Part shown: piece by piece, positions 12,360 through 23,100 of the stretch
How the letters are laid out: each line of letters starts with the position of its first letter
Numbering within the stretch: the first letter of the stretch is position 1
NCBI GenBank assembly: GCA_030141605.1
Contig: JAQGDQ010000074.1
Location: 616,773 to 680,772, forward strand
Direction: 5' to 3'
DNA: 64,000 bases
Source: Tubiluchus corallicola
Lineage: Eukaryota > Priapulida > Priapulimorpha > Priapulimorphida > Tubiluchidae
Notes under the pieces: generated by a model
Database searches by the model: none
What the model was told of the DNA's origin: nothing
What the model saw: only the letters and a program-made list of their open reading frames with translations
Program-made: the position numbers and the translations under genes

Positions 12360-13010
12360 ATTAGAATGTCCATCTCCATTGGAACTCGAACCTAAGACTT
12401 TCTGCCTTCTGGACAGGTATGCTAACCACTACATAACAGAGGTATTTTAACTTATAACTGTCAATGGATAATTGTGCACCACACTGTGTCAAATTGTGTA
12501 CTAGTACAAAATCAATTGGATAAATGCACTAAAGCGATACTAAATTAGAAAAATTGAAATATTTTGCATTTCATTGGGATTCAAACCCCAAAACTTTCTG
12601 CTGGCTGGGCTGCTATGCAAACTATGCACTGCAGAGGCAGTCACACTTTTCAGGCTAAGAAAGATACATTATAAGCACTAGAGATTGATCAATGGTGAGT
12701 CACAGTCGACATTGTATCAATGATTAAGATAGCATGAACTCAGGTACTAAATTTGAGTGAGTGGGAAATTTTACACCTCTTCTTTAACTCGAACCCAAGA
12801 CCTGCTTTCCAGTCAGGGTATACTAATTTTTTTTCAGCCACATTCTGACTTTTCACTAAGTTTCGAGTGAAACAGTCCAAACTATTAACAAGATATAGTT
12901 CAAAATTGATCAGATAAGGCACAAAAGCAAAACTAAATGAGAAAGTCTGAAAATATTTGCATCTCCACTGGGTCTTGCTCCCAAAATCTGCACAGTTTTT
13001 GAACAAATTA
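12360..13010 (-). repeat. tandem array of about 200-bp tRNA-like units
   Basis: Four units are spaced about 196, 208 and 185 bp apart. Read on the minus strand, each carries a Pol III B-box-like GGTTCGAATCC-type sequence (complement at about 12382, 12578, 12786, 12970), preceded in the better units by an A-box-like TAGTGGTTAGCATA. Between them lie conserved blocks such as TCAATTGGATAA and AAGCGATACTAAATTAGAAA. This looks like a tRNA-derived SINE or satellite in tandem. Units are diverged and the fourth B box is poor. Confidence 0.6.
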
Positions 13011-13234
13011 TTAGTGTTTTTATTGCAAAACAAAATCAAATAGTATACATTGTCTTTGTGTGTTGTGTGACGGCTTTTTATTAGTGATTCGAACTTTAAA
13101 ACAGGATTCCACTCGGATTCGAAAATGCTGAAATTCGATGTTATTCGTGTTCGAAATTCACAAATTCATTTCGAATTAGCTTTCCGGTAGAGAAGGCTCA
13201 CCACTGTTTCCTGCTGTAAGGCAAAAAAATTATT

Positions 13235-13790
13235 ATTAAATTTGCAGACGACCCTCTGATATTGTTTCAAACAATGATGAGTCTGACTATGAAAACGTCC
13301 TCGGCAATGCTATTGAGTGATGCACTAGAAATTTCCTGGAATTAAATGCATCTAAAACTAGGGAAATTATCTTAGACTTCCGCCAAAATAAATCTAGGGT
13401 TTTGCCTGTTGACATCAATGATATTGAGGTAGAAATAATTGATGATTACAAGTAGCCCTACCTTGGATGCTTTATAGATCAGAAATTAACATTCTCTTCA
13501 CACGTCTCTCATAACTCACTCGTGTTATCAGCAAGGCTAATAAGAAAATGTACTTTGTTCGAAAAATGTAAAATCTTAATGTTGATAACTTACTAATTAC
13601 GTTTTATAAAACAACCTTCTCTTCTGTTCTGAACTATTGTAATGTAGCGTTTTTTTCATATGCTTGCTAACTACCGAAAAATTGTTTTGGAAAGTCCAAG
13701 AAGAGAATGTATAAGGTTCGTTGGTAAGAATAATGAATGCCTGATTAAAAGTCTTTGATTAAAGGACAAGAAAAGAGGTACCTGAAATAG
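13235..13790 (+). mobile_element. decayed non-LTR reverse transcriptase fragment
   Basis: Broken frames give RRPSDIVSNNDESDYENVL, then NFLELNASKTREIILDFRQN, then VEIIDDYK-PYLGCFIDQKLTF and a later NYCNVAFFS region. The NASKT-E-I-DFR and YLG-ID-KL blocks are the standard post-catalytic motifs of jockey/CR1/Rex1-type reverse transcriptases. Stops and indels interrupt it. An AATAAACTATTCTATTC-type LINE tail occurs at about 15287-15320 but the connection is uncertain. Confidence 0.65.
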
Positions 13791-14024
13791 GTTTCAGAAA
13801 AATCACCCTAAACTTATATTACTTTACATCAATTTTATATATATGTCGTATTTGCTTTAAATGGATGTTTTGTTTATTTTCATTTTAAATCTCCCGCAAT
13901 ATGATATCACCTACCCAAACGTAAATCAGGGGAACAAAAGGCAATATTAAATGATCTCCCAAAAACTTTTCATGCAAATCTAGCTTACTTAGTATTTCGC
14001 TTACCTGCTGCAAAGACTTATGTA

Positions 14025-14660
14025 ACCAGAAATAATAATTTAAAATATTCGTGCCAATTGGTAAAAATTTTATATGGAATGCTCACTTTCCAGGGTGTGC
14101 CACTCACTAACAAAAAACGTATTAATCTTATTTACAAGATACAGTGATTTAAAATTTCACGTAGTTAGTAACATGTGTGCACGTATGCTCTGATTATTTT
14201 TTCGAACTTCACGCAATGTTATCTAAACTTGTTTTAAATGACCTACCATTAAAATGGCTGCGCCTAATTTTCGTCACCGGAGTTTAAATTACATGTTTTA
14301 TACAGCATTGCTGCCGACGCAAGCCCTGCATGCAAAAAGGCATGTGTAAGTGGTATAAAATTTGGAAACGATTTTTTTAAGCTTATGTAAGTGGAGAGTT
14401 TTTTCTTGTGCTTTAATACGCAAAGAGTAACTATATAATATTTACTCTACCAAAATCATTTGCCTTTTGTTTCTTTCTTTATAATATATATTTTGTGCCT
14501 TTTTACTATGTTCTGCAGGGAAAAATTTTTTGCATGAAATTTCGTTTGCAAATAAAGCCCCACTGATTTAAGTAATTATAAATTTGAAATTTTAACTTTG
14601 TTTTGCATGTAATTTTGTTAAAATATAGACTAAATTGATTTAGAAAATTATAAATAAAAG
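14025..14660. repeat. dispersed repeat family A, copy 2
   Basis: Diverged second copy of the 4865-5400 repeat, same orientation and block order (AATAATTTAAAAT, CGCAATGTTA, GGAGTTTAAATT, GCATGCAAAAAGGCATG, TTTTTTAAGCTTATGTAAG). No coding capacity. Confidence 0.65.
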
Positions 14661-14745
14661 TTGATCAATGTCTCTAGTCAGATAACTTTATTGCATGTAT
14701 ATTATAATGAGATATTAAAATTGCAAGAAGTATTTTGATTTTCTA

Positions 14746-15035
14746 GCATGAAATTTTGGCATTTATAATAATTAAGTTGCTTGGCTCTTTTTGTTTTTCA
14801 TTGCTTGCTTATATTATTGCAAATGTGTTTTCCTTTGCTTTTCTTTGTTCATGTTATTTTGATATGTTATGATTTTGTTTTGTTTTTTGCATGAAATTTT
14901 GACATTCTAATTAATTCCGTTGCTTGGTTGTTTTTATTTTTATTGCTTGCATTTATTATTGTAATTACGTTTTTATTTGCTTTTTATGTTGATACTATTT
15001 TGATTTGCTATGATTTTGTTTTGCTTGAAATTTGT
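14746..15035. repeat. two-unit tandem repeat, about 143 bp
   Basis: Units beginning GCATGAAATTTTG at 14746 and 14889 share GTTGCTTGG, TTTATTGCTTGC, TATTATTG, TTTGCTTTT and TTTTGATATGTTATGATTTTG in the same order. A third, truncated start (GCTTGAAATTTG) occurs near 15024. Confidence 0.8.
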
Positions 15036-15162
15036 CTTAGTTAAGTCTTGTTAAGTATGCAGCTGTTATGATTTTTCACTTTTAAATGTTCCTTATAAAT
15101 TAGCATAGTAGCATTAGTCACCATAACATGGGATGACAGCAGTGATAGCTCTATGGTCACAG

Positions 15163-15202
15163 TTTAAACAATAGTATTACATAATTGTTACTATTGTTTA
15201 AA
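15163..15202. repeat. perfect 14-bp hairpin
   Basis: TTTAAACAATAGTA (15163-15176) and TACTATTGTTTAAA (15189-15202) are exact reverse complements separated by 12 bases. It lies upstream of a LINE-like tail. Confidence 0.8.
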
Positions 15203-15329
15203 GTGTGGTATGGTCTCTCTGTCATTCCGTCTCACAAGTTATATTTGGAAGTTGTTGTTAGTTGAACTAGTTAAAATTATCTAAAGAGACAATAAACTAT
15301 TCTATTCAATTCTATACTGATTCTGATTG

Positions 15330-16850
15330 TACTGTTCTGTGTAATGATACGGTACTGAATTAGTAAATTATGGCAGACAACTTGGATCCTGTACATGAAG
15401 AATTTAAGTTTCTCCCACACAAAGTAAGACTAAATGTGTGCTTTTCAAGAACAAGTTGCTTTAAATTTTGATTTGTTCCCACAATCCCACTTCAATCAAA
15501 GCATTCAGTAGTGCTAAACTCTAAACACTTTTCAATTATTTTTTGTTTTTTAAGTTTTATTTCAATGGTGCCATTTAGATTTATATGTACAGTTGAATTT
15601 ATTTTTTTATTTGCGAATTTGTCTTTGTAGCGCTAATTCTTTTTACTAATTAGTGCAAAGCTGAAACAATAAATTTCATGTATCTCATATGAAACATAGT
15701 ACAGCGTATGAATGACCATTGACTAATAAAGATGTTTATATCTATGTCTATGTCTAAAACTCACAAGAACATGTCGTAGTCGTAGCACAGCGTTTGAGAC
15801 TGCATGGGGCACAAGGCTCAAGTTAAGTTTTTGATATAAAAAATTCCATTGGTGAAATAATTATATAATTGATAAAAGAATTTGCGTTTTCTTTGAATTT
15901 AGTGTGCAAGCAGTAAATTAAACGTTATTGATAATTAAATCTGTAATTTTCTAGGTATCTGTGAAGAAAATGAAAATTTGTGCCCCTGCGTGAACCTAGG
16001 AAACCCCTTTCTTTACAAACTAAAATCTAGACCGCCATTTCAAAACCACGCCGTATTTTAAATTTTTTGGATCTTTTTTTAAATATTGCAGAAAAACAAA
16101 GTAAGTATCGCGGTAACTGTTAAATCTAACACAAAAGTACATTTGCACAGTTGAGAAATGTACAAAAATTCCAACGTGGTGCCAAGTTTTTCTAAGTGAA
16201 ACTGTTTCTTAGAATAAGCATTTTGGAATTTTTGCCGGCACTCGTATTGTAACACGTGGTCGTGATATTCGGTATGCCTACTAGTCTAACAGGCACTGAG
16301 TCGTTTAAATATAGAAAAATTGTGCAAGGAATCAACCACAGACTTGTTTTAATTTCTTTGTTTACTGGTCGTTCAGCGTAAGTCCAAAACTTCTTTGTTT
16401 TTAATCCCTGTTACAACGTTTTGTAAATCATCAGTCTTTTCAGGTTTAAAAATTTGTATCGATTTAAAATTTGTTTTTTGGCTATGTTTTTTTCATTATT
16501 CCTCGTTCCAATATTTAATTCAGGATGAGTTTTTATTGTTAGCACTCCACTTTGCAGTAGTACCAATGCAGATGAAGGTCATGCCATTATTAGAACGTTT
16601 GTTTCCATTGAACTAACATGGGGTTTATAAATTGTATCCTGCTCCTATCAAGACATGTTCGCATGGCTGGTTTACTCATCATCGTGCCTTCAGTATAAAT
16701 TTACCCTGAACAAGATGCTGTCCAAAATGAATTATTGACACATATCAATATTACACAGTAGGTGGTTTCTCTCACACCTCTCCACTTGTATGGGCAAACG
16801 ATGAAATCGCTTGCTGGGGTTCTTCAAAATTTAATTTCACCAACTTCCTT
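15330..16850. other. intergenic, nothing recognised
   Basis: AT-rich. A short TATCTATGTCTATGTCTA microsatellite near 15738 resembles a LINE tail. No coding exon could be supported. Confidence 0.4.
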
Positions 16851-18860
16851 CAAAATGCTTTTCTTATAAAGCAAACAGTCACTCACATATTTGGATGCTT
16901 TCAACAAATTTTCATTATAACAGGTTTAACATTCTCTGTTGAGGCTTCGCCTAGACTTTCTTTAATCCTTTTATATTTGCTACAGGTAAATAACTGTTCT
17001 GCTGTCTCTAATTCACTATCGCACATGGGGCACATTAAATTTCTTATAAATGAACCCTTAAAATTAGCTTTACCTTGACCCTATTAAAGTCTTAAATCCA
17101 AAATATTTTTAATTTCTGCATGACTGAATTTTGTAAAATAATCCTTCTGTTCCCATTTATTGCTTTCCAGAAATCTTAATTTTGAGCTCTTATTTATATA
17201 TTCACTGCATTTATCTTGTATCACAGATGTTATTTTAAATTTTACATATTTTTTCCACTCAGATTTCTTTTGATTTTTCACGTATTCCTTGTCAATATTA
17301 ATTCCATGAATGTTTGCAATTTTTTCAATATCACTATACCAGTTATCATCATGCCGGTATTTCGTTTGCTTCGCTGCAACTTTGCTGGCTAACCTTTCAC
17401 TTCTTGATATTAATAGAGTTCTATAAAACATTTTTTTATACCGTATACGTTCTTTATTTGGCCAAATTCCCAATTCTGATATTAACCCCCAGTAACTTGC
17501 AGTTTTAGCCATTCCAAACGTAATTCTTATTAACTTACCTTGAATACTTTCCAATTCACCAAACTCATTTCTTTTCATGTTTGACCAAGTTTCAGATTTA
17601 TAAATTAATGATGGTATTGAATGTAATTCATAAAGTTTTAGTTTTATTTCTACTGACATTATTCCTACATTATTAATATTTGCCAAGGAGTTAATATAGT
17701 TGATTTTAAATTCGTTCTGCTCTCTTCACTTTTCAATTAACGTCTTATAAGTGTTTTCCTCATTTAGCCAATCACCAAGTATGTATAACTTTGTGTTTCT
17801 CCAATTTCTCCTTTGCTAATTTTTCTTTAAGTGGGGGAATTCTTTTCTTTCTAGTCATCTTTGTTCGCATTGATTGAATTTTTTTAACACTGAGCTTTAT
17901 TCTTTTTAATTCTTCTGTTTTCCTACAATTTTTAATCGTTATTTTAATTGTATTTTCAATTCCTATCCCTAAAATATCATCTACGTACATCATCATTTCT
18001 GTTTCAAGCTAAGAGTTATTACTGTTTTTGTTTTTTTCAAGGGAATTTTTTCTATTTACTATTTGCACAGCACAAAAGTGGACCTAACGCGGTTCCCTGC
18101 ATAACAGATTTCTTTATTTTAAGTTCATTAGTGATACCAACTGGTGTGTCACTAACAGCATGTGCTACCTCATTCAAATTGAAAATTAACTCACAAATGT
18201 GTGCTGGTGTCCCTAAACGCCACATTTCAACTACTGCATCTTTAAGCCAGAGCTTATCGAAGCATTTTTCTATATCAAAAAGCTGTTTCCAATTTGTCAA
18301 TAATTCAGTTTTTAATAAATTTTTTCAAACAGTTTGCTCATTATATTTGTAATGAAAATACTTCTTCTATTTTCCATCAGTTTTTAATCACCTTTGCCTT
18401 TGTAAACTGACTTAATTTTCATTGGTTCTGTTTTTTCAGTACCTGCAGTATGTTTAATTATCTTATACATATCTTCTACATACTTTTTAATGTTTTCTTC
18501 ATTTTCGTTTTGAGGCTCAGATTGTTTCAATAGATCATAGTAGTATTGTTCAAAATTAACCCTGTTTCCTCTGCATCTTCACATACTAGGCCATTTTGGT
18601 TTTTCATGGCAGTAGTAAGTTTCTTTTTTGGTTTGTCCATTTGTTTTTTGAATTTCCAAAAAGCTTATGCTTCAAATTTTCCTTTAGTAGTAATCTTGTT
18701 CAAAGTATTTTTGATTTTTGCACTCTTTGCTAATTGATGCTGTTTAAAAATCATTTCATCTACAAGCTTTAGCTGTAATTTATATCTTCTTACAACTTCA
18801 TTATCATTCAGCATGCCATCTATTTTTTTGAGAATTTCTTTTTTATCTTCTTTCAACATT
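16850..18860 (-). mobile_element. decayed non-LTR retrotransposon with YVDD-type reverse transcriptase
   Basis: Read right to left: 18859-18665 is a lysine-rich linker between endonuclease and polymerase; about 18300-18052 has FDIEKCFDKLWLKD, PVGITNELKIKKSVMQGT and LGPLLC; 17996-17950 has MMMYVDDILGIG (catalytic box); 17686-17084 is a 200-codon frame with IPSLIYKSETW, GKLIRITFGMAKTASYW and a C-terminal LDLRL; then after a frame break MCPMCDSELETAEQLFTCSKY, a C-x2-C knuckle with a further C. The order matches non-LTR elements with a carboxy-terminal zinc knuckle. Multiple stops and frameshifts show it is dead. The clade is not resolved. Confidence 0.75.
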
Positions 18861-19424
18861 CAGCTTTCTTTCAACTTTACCAGTTTGAAGATGTTGCTTA
18901 ACAGACTCACTTTGTATTGAAAACGTTTTGACCTTAACAACCGAATCTATTAATCGACGGTGTAGTATTACTTAGTGTAGAAGAACGGGTCATCACTCTT
19001 CAGTTTAGTATGCACTGCAAAGGCTTTAATGAATTTTAGAAACGAAATAATGACAAAATTCTTATGTGAAATTGTTTAAGAATACTAATTTATATAAGTG
19101 AATTAATAAAAAAAGAAAAGTTGCACAAATCTGATTATTACCACCAAAAATTCGTGCAAAGTCGGTTGTTGCATTTCTTCACGAAGAGGTTGAGTAAACC
19201 TGGTTTATGAAATTCTCATACTGATTATGACGTTGAAAATCTGTTGTTGTATGCTGCACATATTCATGCAAAATGCTTCGTGTATAAGTCTTGAGGTGCT
19301 TGAGCTGCATTTGGTCATGATTGTGTTTCCTCTGTGAAAAGGAGTTGGTGGTGCCCCTGTGAAAGGTAGCAGAAGCTTCAGAAGGAAACTGCTAAAGCAA
19401 AGTCAGCCCAATTCAGTTTTATAT

Positions 19425-19471
19425 TTACTGTATCTGATTAGATGTTATTTACTGTATCTGGTTAGATGTTT
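19425..19471. repeat. short direct duplication
   Basis: TATTTACTGTATCTGATTAG and TATTTACTGTATCTGGTTAG occur back to back with a few bases between. Confidence 0.75.
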
Positions 19472-19789
19472 GACAGTACAGAGAAATCCGTATTATAATA
19501 AATATAAAAGCCAAAAATAGCATCTATATAGGTTATCAATCTAAGCATAAATGTATCATAAAGTCATGCATTTGATGTACCTTAACTGATATAACCTGTA
19601 ACAATTTTTTACTAATAAAGTTTTCCATTAATAGCTGTAGTCTATCGGCAGCAGTTTTCCCAGCACTGATACTTGCACATATGTACATGTATGTATTATG
19701 TATATGTATGTTTTTTCGCATTCGGTGCACAATCGGTAGTTTTGCGTATGAAAAATAGAAATACAAATAGTGCAAAGTTCCGCGAAAAT

Positions 19790-19833
19790 ATTAAAATTAC
19801 CGGGTTTCGGGACCAGATCCGATACATCCCTAA
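19790..19833. mobile_element. hAT-like terminal sequence just upstream of hnRNP exon
   Basis: The stretch ending GATCCGATACATCCCTA reads on the other strand as TAGGGATGTATCGGATC, a form typical of hAT-like element ends. I could not find the matching left end. It ends 20 bp before the acceptor of the first coding exon of the hnRNP gene. Confidence 0.4.
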
Positions 19834-19853
19834 TATTTAATTACTTTTCTTAG

Positions 19854-20102
19854 AATTGGACAAATCAATTATGTCTGACGAAGAAAGTAAACAAGAACAA
19901 GAACCCATAGAAACCCAGGCTATCCAGCAGGATAACCCATCTGGTGACTCTGTTTCTGCCGAACAGTATGAAGAAGCTGAACCTGTGTATGATATTGAAG
20001 ATGAGGAAGATGGAATTGAAAAATCAGATGAATATCTCAAACTAGTTGGCTTGGGCTTGTCAGGCAAAGTAGTATCTGAAATAGAGGTCATTTATAGTGA
20101 AG
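19854..20102 (+). CDS. hnRNP exon 1 (first coding), ATG at 19871
   Basis: An acceptor (TTACTTTTCTTAG) at 19853 precedes the ATG, so an untranslated exon lies upstream, unseen. ATG at 19871 gives MSDEESKQEQEP, an acidic start. Ends GAAG|GTATCT, phase 1. Confidence 0.85.
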
Positions 20103-23100
20103 GTATCTATTGATATTGCTAGTAACGTATGTGTCACTGAATAAAATCTTGAATAAGCAGCTGATTAGTTATTAGCGCCAGTCTGGTTTAAAAGAAATCA
20201 TATGAAACTTATGGTTGCGCAAATCACATACCTCATTAAGCCTAAGTGTATTAAAGGTTTACTTGAGTAGACTGTCTCAAGTAATATGTTCTGTCTTTTT
20301 TAGATATGCTCTTGTCAAAATATCAATTTTGGACATTTGGTCATATGGAAAAAATTGTGGTTTTGAATGTTGTAAATTTACAATTTCATTGACTGCTGGT
20401 GTCGTATGATGTATGTTTGGTATAAGCTCAACTGTTAAGCTCTACTTCTGTTTTTACATGATTTTGTTGTTTAAGCTTATGTAACCTAATTAATGTAGAA
20501 TTTTGTTGATGCATTGAAATATGATTAACTCCAAATCTGTTAGTTTCACATAATTATGTGTGCATGCTTGTACACGCACATGCATGTACAACTCTCTCAC
20601 AAACACACAGTGACAATTTTAAGAATTGCCATGTTACTTGGACTTTTTTTAATTAGGCCTGATGTCACCCGGAGAACTTGATGAGCGAGCAGTTGATGCT
20701 CTTAAAGAATTTCCAGTTGAAGGAGCTATCAATGTTTTAAAGCAATTCCGCGAAACGAATTTGGAGCATGTCACAAACAAAAGCGCATATTTGTGTGGAA
20801 TGCTGAAGACATTTAGGACAAGGAACAGAATGAAGGGCGATCAAGCCACACTCCCTAAAGGTCCTGATGAGGCTAAATTAAAGGTGCTAGAATTTGTTTT
20901 CATTGTTAGCTCAGTTTATCTGAATAAGGTAATAAATTTGTTAAGTGTAAATTTTTTAGTAAATTTGACGCGTTTATGAAAATCACATTTACTTTCATAG
21001 CATGATTACTTTTATATCTATTGTTGCCCTTTCGCCATATGGTGCAGTCGTAATTAATTCTTGGTTAATAAAGTCAGTAGTGATGCACCGAGATTCAGAA
21101 CAGCTGGATTTATTTTTGGTTCATTTCATTTAGTTGGTAAAAAGAAATTTGGTCGAAATTTTGCAAATTCAGTTTGTTTAAACAAATTCGGTCGAGACTG
21201 GTAAAAAATTCATTTTTATAATTTGGAATTTTTTCCGATGAATGCTGCCATTAAGCAATCCAATTAAGCCTCAAATTATAAAAATGAATTTTTTACCAGT
21301 CGCGACCGAATTTGTTTAAACAAACTGAATTTGCAAAATTTCGACCAAATTTTTTTTTACCAACTAAATGAAATGAACCAAAAATAAATCCAGCTGTTCT
21401 GAATCTCTCAGAACAGCTGGATTTATTTTTGGTTCATTTCATTTAGTTGGTAAAAAGAAATTTGGTCGAAATTTTGCAAATTCAGTTTGTTTAAACAAAT
21501 TCGGTCGCGACTGGTAAAAAAATTCATTTTTATAATTTGGAATTTATTTCCGATGAATGCTGCCATTAAGCAATCCAGCTAAGCCTGGCAAAACCAACCT
21601 ACAATTTTTCAACAAAACTGTTTGCGCGTGGTAGGCTGGCAGCTTGAAATAGCTTCATAAAATTTTACCGTTTGGGGTGATGCACCTGGATGCCATGAAG
21701 TTGTATACTTGTCGACGTCTTCATTTCTAAGATATACATACACATGCTTTTCTTGTTAATTTAGCAGAAAAAATTGAGAATTTTGCATAGATTGTCATTA
21801 CTGTCAACATTGTTCAGTGACTTTGGTGTAAAAATGTGTCAAGCTCATGTGCTCAAATGCCTATCAAATGCAAGGATATGAGTTTTTTTATTCATTAAGT
21901 TGGGAACACGGCAAATTGAAGTTTAGTGTAAAATATTTGAATACGTTAAATGTTGACTATGTGATTATTGATTAAGCTACAATATTAAAGTAATTACTAT
22001 AATGTTATCTGTTAACGAAAATTGGTTACCTACTGTAATATGTAAACATCAATGGGTTTACATAATACAAAAATTTTACCTCTCCAAGTGTGAATATAAC
22101 CCCCTTTTGAAAAACCTACTGAGCCTACTTGTAACTATTGAAATTTATTACTATAAGTAAATAATTCTGTTTCAGTAAAAAATGCGAAATTTGGCTAAAT
22201 TTGGTGTCGGTAAAACAAAATAGTAGAAATTCGGTTTAGATTTGGTACTGGTTCGGTTCGGTAAAATTCGGTATGCATCTCTAAAAACCAGTTGTATAAC
22301 TTTGTTCTAGCCGACTTTTGAAAAAACTTCTTAGTAAACAAAACGGATACATATTCATATTTTGATGTCTATGCATATATTCAAGTCAGTTTTACCTGGC
22401 ATATTGAAAAAAGTTATATACATAATAGGTCTCTGGTATAAGAAATATAGCACTGTGCTTTTTTATAGGAAATCTTGGATAGGACTAAATATACGTTGGA
22501 TGTGACTACAGGCCAGAGGAAGTATGGAGGACCTCCACCAGATGTTGATCCGGATGATCAGCCTGGACCTGGCTGTGAAGTAAGCGATCTAAATGTCCTA
22601 ATTGAATCTGCAACTTTGCATTTTTTTGTTTTAATTGTTAAATGTACTTGAAAACTTGCAACTTATTTTCCAAACAGTGCAGGTTCGGCATTTAAACAAC
22701 TTTATCTGAAGTGTAAGCAAAGAGATTCTAGAACACATTGTCAGCCTTTTATCTGGTTATACTTATCAATAAAGAAGTAGTTTACTGAAAAAGAAGCAAC
22801 TAATTTGTATCATTAGTTTGGTGCTTTGCCTGGCAGCAATATTTTTTGAAACATATAATAGTAATCATGTGGCTTGTAGAAAAATAGTAGTATACTACCG
22901 TGAGTCCTATCTTGTTTTAAACTTGATTGTTTTTATCTCTTATTATTTATTTAAACAAATGTTCACACAGAAAGTTCATCCGTAGAGGAGGCAAGTGCAT
23001 GGCTGAGTGCTTAAAGCATCCATCATCTTGACCAAAGTTAAGAGTGGCACCTAGACTGGTCAGTTAACAGATAGATGAACCATTTTAGTTCCCACTCTGG

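Noticed and set aside
12360-13010. Functional tRNA genes in the tandem array
   Set aside because: Only the box-like words are kept; no cloverleaf can be folded by eye, unlike the tRNA-Trp at 38656.
15960-16110. Possible 9-nt micro-exon (ATTGCAG-AAAAACAAA-GTAAGT near 16085-16105)
   Set aside because: No gene context on either side and chance occurrence is likely.
17314-18352. Plus-strand frames at 17.3-18.4 kb
   Set aside because: Antisense of the minus-strand reverse transcriptase.
19856-19870. hnRNP start at 19856
   Set aside because: The codon there is TTG. The first ATG is at 19871, just after the acceptor at 19853.
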